The notes under the pieces: generated by a model
Database searches by the model: none
The model's input: only the letters and a program-made list of their open reading frames with translations
Told to the model about the DNA's origin: nothing
Source: Schlesneria sp. DSM 10557
GTDB lineage: Bacteria > Planctomycetota > Planctomycetia > Planctomycetales > Planctomycetaceae
DNA length: 64,000 bases
NCBI RefSeq assembly: GCF_041860085.1
Contig: NZ_CP124747.1
Location: 4,836,001-4,900,000, forward strand
Direction of reading: 5' to 3'
Made by a program: the position numbers and the translations under genes
In this document: piece after piece, positions 58,145-64,000 of the stretch
How positions within the stretch are numbered: position 1 is the first letter of the stretch
Layout: each line of letters begins with the position of its first letter

Positions 58145-58750
58145 TTAAATCGCGTTCTTGACAATGATGGATTTGATCTCATCCACGGCACGGTCAAGGT
58201 CATCGTTCACTACTTGATAACAGTATCGGTCTGCCAATGCTAGCTCTTGGTGCACCTTCCGCAGCCGGCGCTGGATCGTTTCTTCCGAGTCGGTCGCTCG
58301 CGAGCGAAGTCGTTGTTCACAAATTTCCAGTGACGGAGGCTGCACGAAAATGGTCAACGCATCGGGATACACATCGATGATCTTAAATGCACCCTCGACA
58401 TCCACCTCCAGAAAAGCCCAGCCGTTGGCCTCTCTGGCACGTTGAAGTTCGGACCTCAAGGTGCCGTACCAGTACCCTGCCCCAAACACCTCGGCTGTTT
58501 CCAGAAACGCATCTTCAGTGCGGCGACGTTCAAATTCTTCCGGCGTCAGGAAATAATAGGCAACCCCGTCAACCTCACCCTTGCGCTGTGGCCGGGTGGT
58601 TGCGGAAATCATCTTCACCAGAGGGACCGGCGATTCAGCGACCAATCGTTCCACGATGGTTGTTTTGCCGCTGCCACTGGGGCCCGACAACACCAGAAGT
58701 TGAAACTTTTTTGGTTCTGGCGCTGGTTGCGACATTGTTTCAGCCACCAT
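58145..58750 (-). CDS. gmk: guanylate kinase
   Basis: A 201-residue P-loop kinase that phosphorylates GMP to GDP. The P-loop is [11 protein letters not shown], and GMP-binding region [16 protein letters not shown] follows. ATG 58750 is given; ATG 58735 is also possible and neither has a strong ribosome site. It sits in the yicC-gmk-rpoZ block. Confidence 0.95.
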   Translation of the reverse strand: MVAETMSQPAPEPKKFQLLVLSGPSGSGKTTIVERLVAESPVPLVKMISATTRPQRKGEVDGVAYYFLTPEEFERRRTEDAFLETAEVFGAGYWYGTLRSELQRAREANGWAFLEVDVEGAFKIIDVYPDALTIFVQPPSLEICEQRLRSRATDSEETIQRRLRKVHQELALADRYCYQVVNDDLDRAVDEIKSIIVKNAI

Positions 58751-58834
58751 CGAAGATTTGCGATACTGCAACTGTGTCAATTCTCAGCGACTTTCAGTCA
58801 ATTGCCAATTCGATAAGACCACGTCGAACGACCG

Positions 58835-59716
58835 TCACTCGACATTCTGAACGATCTCTCGGATACGTTCGATGCTCGACTTGAGATCAACGGCCGAATG
58901 TGACAATCCGATATGGTTGGCTTTGGAGCCAATCGTATTCACTTCCCGGAACATTTCCTGGCAAAGGAAGTCCAGTTTCCGACCGGGTGACGTGCCTGTG
59001 TCGATCAGCGACCGGAACTGGCTGATATGACTCCGCAACCGCGTGATTTCTTCATGGATATCACAGCGGTCCGCATAGAGTGCGACTTCCCGCAGGACGT
59101 CAGACGGCTCGATATTGACGTCAGTCCCGGCGAGCAACTCGCGAGTCCGCTGCACCAACTTCTCGTGGTAGTCGCGGGCGACTTGAGGGGCCATTTCGAC
59201 GACCTGGCCAAGAACCTCTTCGATCCTCTCCAGAAGCTGTGCCAGCTCACTGGCGGTCGTGCTTCCTTCTTTCCTGCGGAACTCCTGCAGGTGGGTGGCC
59301 GCGGCCGTCACGGCCTGCTCCACCAGAGGCCACAGTCGTTCGACGGTGTCGCTGTCGTAGCTGTCTTCTCGCAGGACGCCGGGCAGATTGAGCAACTGAG
59401 CCGGTTCGGGAGCAGCGACGGAGAGTTCCTGGCAGACTTCGTTCAGTTGTCGCCAGTAAGTCTTCAGGAGCTGCGTATTCAGCCGCGGGCCCTGGATATC
59501 GCCAATCTGATCGATCTTTACGGACAGGTGGACCGACCCGCGCGAGATTGATTCCCGCAGCAGTCGCTCAAAATCCGACTCGTGCTGCAGGAACCCGTCA
59601 GGACAGCGAAGTGCCAACTTGAAGTGACGATTGTTGACGCTTCGAATTTCGACACGACAGAACGCCAGTTCGTTCTGAACAATGGCTTCGCCGTATCCCG
59701 TCATACTCAGCAGCAC
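58835..59716 (-). CDS. yicC: YicC-family endoribonuclease
   Basis: A 293-residue protein of the YicC family, reported to cleave RNA and to take part in small-RNA turnover in E. coli. The N-terminal SMTGYGEA and C-terminal SHSAVDLKSSIERIREIVQNVE are conserved. GTG 59716 gives MLLSMTGYGEA and lies 6 bases after AGGTG; the GTG at 59725 is also in frame. It lies 43 bases after secG and 84 before gmk. Confidence 0.93.
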   Translation of the reverse strand: MLLSMTGYGEAIVQNELAFCRVEIRSVNNRHFKLALRCPDGFLQHESDFERLLRESISRGSVHLSVKIDQIGDIQGPRLNTQLLKTYWRQLNEVCQELSVAAPEPAQLLNLPGVLREDSYDSDTVERLWPLVEQAVTAAATHLQEFRRKEGSTTASELAQLLERIEEVLGQVVEMAPQVARDYHEKLVQRTRELLAGTDVNIEPSDVLREVALYADRCDIHEEITRLRSHISQFRSLIDTGTSPGRKLDFLCQEMFREVNTIGSKANHIGLSHSAVDLKSSIERIREIVQNVE

Positions 59717-59759
59717 GAACTTCACCTGTCAAAAGATCTCGATCTGTCGCAAACAACGC

Positions 59760-60446
59760 TTACTGTGGCGCTTCGGCGTCCGGTTGTTCCGTCTTGGGCT
59801 CTTCGGGTGACTTAGGTTCTTCAGGCGTCGCTTCCGGTTGAGGCTCGGGTTGCTTTTCCGGCGCTGGTTCAGGGGTTGTTGGAGCAGGCTCTTCGGGCTT
59901 CGCTTCTGCTGCTTCAGGAGCTGCCGGTTCGGCTTCCCCTTTCTCTGCAGCAGGTTCCGGGTTGGTTGGAGCAGGCTCTTCCGGCTTGGTTGGCGCGGGT
60001 TCTTCTGGCTTCGTTGGGGGTACGGACGATTCTGGTGCCGCATCCTGCTTTGGAGCCGGCTCGGTCGTGGTGGTGTCTTCAGGCAGCTTCAGGTCGTCGT
60101 CCTGCTGGCCGGACTGTTGTGATCGCAGGTTGTCCAACTGCTTCTGTCGGGCTTCGTCCTGGGCCTTGACGTCAGCGGGATCGGCGAAGGCCGTCGCCCG
60201 CTGAGCGGAGGAATTCTGCAGCGCGATCACGCCGCCAGCGCAGAAGAGAATCCAGGCGGCTGCGACACCGATCGTGATCCTGGTGAAAACGTCACCTGCC
60301 TTGGTACCGAAAGCGCTCTGGCCCCCCATGCCTCCGAAGGCACCTGCCAATCCACCACCTCGTCCCCGTTGGAGCAGGATCAGGGCGATGAGAAACAGGC
60401 CCAAAAGCATCAGCAGGGTCATCAGCACGTAGGAAAAAACGATCAT
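59760..60446 (-). CDS. secG: SecG preprotein translocase subunit with long Pro/Glu tail
   Basis: The first 78 residues are SecG: two transmembrane helices (about 4-24 and 57-77) around the loop [21 protein letters not shown]. It assists SecYE in protein export. Beyond residue 90 there is a disordered extension of about 138 residues, rich in Pro, Glu and Ala with KPEEPAPT-like repeats, which ordinary SecG lacks. GGAAAG precedes ATG 60446. It lies 36 bases after tpiA. Confidence 0.92.
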   Translation of the reverse strand: MIVFSYVLMTLLMLLGLFLIALILLQRGRGGGLAGAFGGMGGQSAFGTKAGDVFTRITIGVAAAWILFCAGGVIALQNSSAQRATAFADPADVKAQDEARQKQLDNLRSQQSGQQDDDLKLPEDTTTTEPAPKQDAAPESSVPPTKPEEPAPTKPEEPAPTNPEPAAEKGEAEPAAPEAAEAKPEEPAPTTPEPAPEKQPEPQPEATPEEPKSPEEPKTEQPDAEAPQ

Positions 60447-60482
60447 TTGACAGCTAACTTTCCATCAATCGAAACAGAACTC

Positions 60483-61262
60483 TCAACAGGCTTTCGCGAC
60501 CTCATTTGCGGCGCGGACGATGGAAAGAAACTGGTCGGCCTTCAAGCTGGCCCCTCCCACCAATGCTCCGTCAATATTTGGCTTTGCGAGCAATTCTTTC
60601 GCGTTGTCGCCTTTGACACTTCCGCCGTACTGAATTCGGGTGGCGTTGGCAACTTCGGCACCGAAGCGCTGTGTGAGCCAGTTGCGAATATAAGCGTGAG
60701 TCTCTTCGGCCTGTTCAGGAGAAGCGGTCACACCCGTTCCAATGGCCCAGACTGGCTCATAAGCGATGACGACGTTCGCCATCTGCTGTGGTGACAGTCC
60801 GAGAAGTCCCTTCGTCAATTGCGTTTCCAGGACCGCTTCCGTGCGGTTTGTCTGACGGTCTTCCAGCATCTCGCCAATACAGAAAATGACTTTCAGGCCT
60901 CGTTCGAGGGCGGCAGTGACTTTCTTGTTAATGACTTCGTCAGTGTCGCCAAAGAACTGACGACGCTCACTGTGCCCGAGGATAACCCATTGGCACCCGA
61001 CATCCAACAGCATTTCAATGGCCTGCTCGCCCGTGAATGCCCCTGGCTTCTCCGGTGACACGTTCTGGGCGCCAAGTGCGACGCTGGAGCCACGCAGCTT
61101 TTCAGCGATGGGCAGCAGGTAAGGTGCAGGTGGGCAGACGCCAACTTCAACGCCTGTGGAGCCACCGGCGAGACCCTGAACGATTTCGGCGGCGAGCGAC
61201 TGGCCCGACTGCAAAGTCGTGTTCATTTTCCAGTTGCCGACGATAAATAGCGACCGTGTCAA
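60483..61262 (-). CDS. tpiA: triosephosphate isomerase
   Basis: A 259-residue TIM barrel that interconverts dihydroxyacetone phosphate and glyceraldehyde-3-phosphate in glycolysis. The N-terminus IVGNWKMN, catalytic His in ILGHSERR, catalytic Glu in IAYEPVWAIGTG and the phosphate loop YGGSVK are clear. TTG 61262 gives the canonical short N-terminus; TTG 61274 would overlap the pheA stop by 8 bases, a sign of coupling. No ATG start exists upstream. Confidence 0.95.
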   Translation of the reverse strand: MTRSLFIVGNWKMNTTLQSGQSLAAEIVQGLAGGSTGVEVGVCPPAPYLLPIAEKLRGSSVALGAQNVSPEKPGAFTGEQAIEMLLDVGCQWVILGHSERRQFFGDTDEVINKKVTAALERGLKVIFCIGEMLEDRQTNRTEAVLETQLTKGLLGLSPQQMANVVIAYEPVWAIGTGVTASPEQAEETHAYIRNWLTQRFGAEVANATRIQYGGSVKGDNAKELLAKPNIDGALVGGASLKADQFLSIVRAANEVAKAC

Positions 61263-61266
61263 AGCG

Positions 61267-62418
61267 TTACCCAATCATTTCACTGCGCGGATAGGATCCA
61301 AGAATTTCCATGCGGACGGCCAGTCGAGACAACTCGTCCAAGGTCCGCTTTACCTTGGCGTCTTTGGAGTGTCCATCGCAATCGATAAAGAAAATGTAAC
61401 CGGTTTCAGGACCACGCAACGGGAAGGATTCGATCCACGTCAGGTTGATCTTGTTCTGTTTGAACAAGCTGAGTGCGTCGGCCAGGGCTCCAGGTTTGTC
61501 CCCAATCTGCAGCAGCAGAGAAGTTCGGTCGCGACCCGTTGGTCCGACAGGCTTGTCGCCGATCATCGCAAAGCGGGTGACGTTGTTTTTGTTGTCCTCG
61601 ACGGAATCCGCGAGAATCTGAAGTCCGTACTCGACGGCGGCCTGACGGCTGGCGATCGCTCCTGCCCCGGGCTTATCGCGAGCCAGTTGTGCAGCGGTGG
61701 AGGTGCTGGTGACTTCGATCAGTCGTGCCTGCGGCATGTTGCGGCTGAGCCAGTCGCGGCACTGCGAGAGTGCCTGCGGCTTGCTGTAGACTTCGTTGAT
61801 CTCACCCCGTGACACTTTGCCCAGCAGGTTATGGTGAATGCAGAGCTGAATTTCTCCACAGATCCGCAGTGGCAGGCGTGTGAACATATCCAGGGTGTCG
61901 ATGATCCGCCCGTCGGTGCTGTTCTCGATGGGGACCACGCCGAAGTCGGCATGTCCGCGATTCACTTCCTCAAACACCGCAGCGATGGTGTTGACGGGAA
62001 TGAGGTCCGAGGATTCGCCGAATCGCTCGATGGCGGCCATGTGCGTAAAGCTGAACGCTGGGCCGAGATAGGTGACGCGGCGAGGGCGGACGCGGTTCCG
62101 GACAGAGCTCAGGATCTGACGGAAAACACCTCGCACGGCATCTGCGGGAAGCGGACCCTGATTTTCGGTTTCAATCCGCTTCAGAAGGTCGTCATCGGAG
62201 CGTGGATCGTAGGTGGCGGTCCACCAGTTGGGATCAGATTCGATCTGTTTTGCCGTAGCGGCTGCTCGACGATTGATCAGCTTGAGGATTTCGGAGTCGA
62301 GCTTCGCAATTTCGCTGGCGGATCCGGCGGCAGGCCGCGCGGAATTCGTTGCTGATTTGGCAGAAGTCGGTGCTACATTGCTCTTTGCGGCCTTCTTCGG
62401 CACCGGTTTACTGGCCAT
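61267..62418 (-). CDS. pheA: bifunctional chorismate mutase / prephenate dehydratase
   Basis: A 383-residue P-protein for phenylalanine synthesis. After a Lys/Ala-rich N-terminal region comes an AroQ chorismate mutase helix ([21 protein letters not shown]), then prephenate dehydratase ([33 protein letters not shown]) and a C-terminal ACT domain ([21 protein letters not shown]) likely used for feedback control. ATG 62418 follows CGGAG. It is the first gene of the housekeeping run. Confidence 0.95.
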   Translation of the reverse strand: MASKPVPKKAAKSNVAPTSAKSATNSARPAAGSASEIAKLDSEILKLINRRAAATAKQIESDPNWWTATYDPRSDDDLLKRIETENQGPLPADAVRGVFRQILSSVRNRVRPRRVTYLGPAFSFTHMAAIERFGESSDLIPVNTIAAVFEEVNRGHADFGVVPIENSTDGRIIDTLDMFTRLPLRICGEIQLCIHHNLLGKVSRGEINEVYSKPQALSQCRDWLSRNMPQARLIEVTSTSTAAQLARDKPGAGAIASRQAAVEYGLQILADSVEDNKNNVTRFAMIGDKPVGPTGRDRTSLLLQIGDKPGALADALSLFKQNKINLTWIESFPLRGPETGYIFFIDCDGHSKDAKVKRTLDELSRLAVRMEILGSYPRSEMIG

Positions 62419-62540
62419 CCAAGCGACTCCGAGATAGATTCGTGGTACTTCATCAGACCGAGATAGTTGCTGATACCAAAATTCAAGAATTCTTTTACAG
62501 CTGAATACCAATAATTGCAAGGAAACGACATAGGGATGAA

Positions 62541-62579
62541 AAGAGCCCTGACAAACGATTGTCGTTTATCAGGGCTCTT
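62541..62579 (-). terminator. terminator of the small acidic protein gene
   Basis: An 11-bp perfect stem plus a 6-bp inner stem separated by one mismatch (arms 62541-62557 and 62563-62579) with a small loop, followed on the minus strand by CTTTTCAT. It lies between the small gene and pheA. Confidence 0.8.
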
Positions 62580-62606
62580 AAATCGTCTCATTCAGACGGC
62601 TGGTGA

Positions 62607-62888
62607 TCAGCCTTTCTGGAACATCTTGGTCAGCGCAGCGCCGGGGCTGTGGTCGTAGCAATCATTTTCATGCCACAGAGGAACACCTGCTGCGTAACGG
62701 GCTGCCAACATGAGCACTTTTTCTTCTGAGCCTGGCTTTGCGACTGTTGGACCACCGGGGTCGATCCCGAGCGAATCAAAATCGATTTCTTCAAAAATCG
62801 CTTCGTCGCCCAGATCTGCACCATCGATGTCGTCAGACACGAGGTCCAGTTCGGGGTCCATTTCGTCAACGTCAAAGTCAAACGACAT
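62607..62888 (-). CDS. small acidic protein of unknown function
   Basis: A 93-residue, very acidic protein (MSFDFDVDEMDPELDLV) with Asp/Glu-rich residues 1-50 and a more ordered C-terminal half (LMLAARYAAGVPLWHENDCYDH). No family is recognised; the C-terminal His, Asp and Cys could bind a metal, but this is inference. GTGGAG precedes ATG 62888, and it has its own terminator. Confidence 0.7.
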   Translation of the reverse strand: MSFDFDVDEMDPELDLVSDDIDGADLGDEAIFEEIDFDSLGIDPGGPTVAKPGSEEKVLMLAARYAAGVPLWHENDCYDHSPGAALTKMFQKG

Positions 62889-63227
62889 TCGTGAGCTCCA
62901 CAGTCCGATACAAATGAACACGAAACAGCGTGTTCACAACCAATTAGCGATAAATAGGGAAGTTCTTGGGCAACTTTTAATCCCATTGGGCATTGTTGAG
63001 TTGACAGAGTCGAATGTCAACGATTTTTTTTCTTCGCGTTGAAACATTTCAACGCCCCCAAAAATCAGTTCCCTACGGATTGCCTGGTGTCTCCAGTTCG
63101 CTGAACCGACACGACTGGGTTACACTTCGCTTTTCTGCCCTGCGGTGTCCGGATTCGGTGAAGTGGATCGGTCGCACGCGTTGTGGCGGGTATCCCTTAT
63201 CGACGTAAATAGAGAACTGTTAATAAC
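62889..63227. other. divergent intergenic region
   Basis: About 340 bases between the acidic protein gene and maf, probably with both promoters. An AT-rich patch lies at 62,925-63,040. No known element was recognised. Confidence 0.4.
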
Positions 63228-63881
63228 ATGTCATTCAGACGTTATATACTTGCCTCACGCTCGCCCCGCCGGCTGGAGCTGCTGCAAGCAGTGGTACATC
63301 CTGATCTGATCGTCGTCACGCCTCCTCCGGTGTCGGACGAAGCGGGGTTTGAAGACTGTCATGACATGCCTTCGATCCGGCAAAGGATGCTGGAAATCGC
63401 TCGTCACAAGGCTCTTCAGGTGGTCGAACAGCTGAATCAAGAAGAGCAGGATTTATTCGAAAGACCGCGAACTCTGGTCATCTCTGCCGACACGACGGTG
63501 ATTGTGGAGGGGGCGGGGGGCATTTTACGTGTGCTCGGGCAGCCCCCCGAGTCCGACGACTGGCGGGAAATTGTCCGCGAATGGTTTCTCGATTTCTACA
63601 TCGGAAAGAGACACGTCGCTGCCACCGCCGTGCATGTGGTCACCCCCGATGGGCGAATGGCAGAGAAGATCGTCGAAACCCATGTCACTTTTCGCAGCGA
63701 TGCGGAGCGTTGGTTGAACTGGTATCTGCTGACGGGCGAACCCCGCGGAAAAGCGGGTGGCTACGCCCTTCAGGGGGCCGGAAGTCTGTTCATCGATCGC
63801 GTTGAAGGGAGCATCAGCAATGTCGTGGGGCTTCCGCTCGAAGCGCTGCTGGAACTGTTCGCAGAAGTCTCTTTGCGGTAG
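63228..63881 (+). CDS. maf: Maf-family nucleotide pyrophosphatase
   Basis: A 217-residue house-cleaning enzyme of the Maf family that hydrolyses non-canonical or modified NTPs to monophosphates. The N-terminal ILASRSPRRLELL and SADTTVIVEG, and C-terminal GKAGGYALQGAGSLFIDRVEGSISNVVGLP are conserved. It is slightly longer than most in the middle (PPESDDWREIV region). GAGAA precedes ATG 63228. Confidence 0.93.
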   Translation: MSFRRYILASRSPRRLELLQAVVHPDLIVVTPPPVSDEAGFEDCHDMPSIRQRMLEIARHKALQVVEQLNQEEQDLFERPRTLVISADTTVIVEGAGGILRVLGQPPESDDWREIVREWFLDFYIGKRHVAATAVHVVTPDGRMAEKIVETHVTFRSDAERWLNWYLLTGEPRGKAGGYALQGAGSLFIDRVEGSISNVVGLPLEALLELFAEVSLR

Positions 63882-64000
63882 GGCTTCCCTGAGGAGGCAC
63901 CGCCGCATTCGTGAGTGTGGCGGCTTCGCAGGGGTCGATCTGGCTGTAACAACTCGTTCGCGACCTGTTCTGTTGGCCGAAACTCAATGAGAGAGGGGCT

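Overview
The window looks like chromosomal DNA of a planctomycete, probably of the order Planctomycetales. This rests on gene content: a DUF1080 lipid/sugar-hydrolase-like secreted protein, an FG-GAP/VCBS secreted protein, a DUF1559-like prepilin remnant, an adenosylcobalamin-dependent ribonucleotide reductase, a PilM gene followed by giant Gly/Met-rich membrane proteins, and many short-Shine-Dalgarno or weak-start genes. The genus is inference only. No rRNA, tRNA, transposase, phage module or CRISPR array was recognised. Most of the window is ordinary core chromosome.

Layout. 0-5 kb: a multi-spanning GT-C type membrane protein (+) facing a DUF3352-like large hypothetical (-). 5-15 kb: nrdJ (-) with a strong terminator and a good promoter, aconitase (+), a PhyH-type dioxygenase (+), and a DEAD-box helicase (-). 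15-20 kb: an ABC_membrane_2-type ABC transporter (+) facing a Mg2+ P-type ATPase (-). 20-27 kb: pyruvate carboxylase, an isochorismatase-like hydrolase, a TIM-barrel isomerase and a UbiA prenyltransferase (+), then a RidA-like gene (-). 27.7-35.5 kb: a one-TM hypothetical (+) convergent with a three-gene pilus-type operon (-): PilM with a PilN-like C-terminal part, then two Gly/Met-rich one-TM proteins. 36-42 kb: a GH38-like protein (+), an S41 protease and csrA (-). 42-49 kb: a prepilin-like remnant, a methyltransferase, a soluble histidine kinase, the DUF1080 protein, a three-copy ~190-bp repeat array and the VCBS protein. 49-53 kb: a two-component system with an upstream secreted tandem-repeat protein preceded by a Fur-box-like palindrome. 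52.8-62.4 kb: rsmD, ftsK and a compact housekeeping run pheA-tpiA-secG-yicC-gmk-rpoZ-coaC-coaB. 62.6-63.9 kb: a small acidic protein (-) and maf (+).

How genes work together. The run from pheA to coaB is closely spaced on one strand and is probably co-transcribed; gmk-rpoZ-coaC-coaB is a classic bacterial neighbourhood with yicC upstream. pilM and its two partners share one strong terminator. The histidine kinase and response regulator overlap and probably respond to something related to the secreted protein encoded just upstream. The most unusual non-coding elements are the structured triple repeat at 45.7-46.3 kb, a 9-bp-period TGAGCA repeat found at two distant intergenic loci, and a possible CsrA-binding hairpin in front of csrA.
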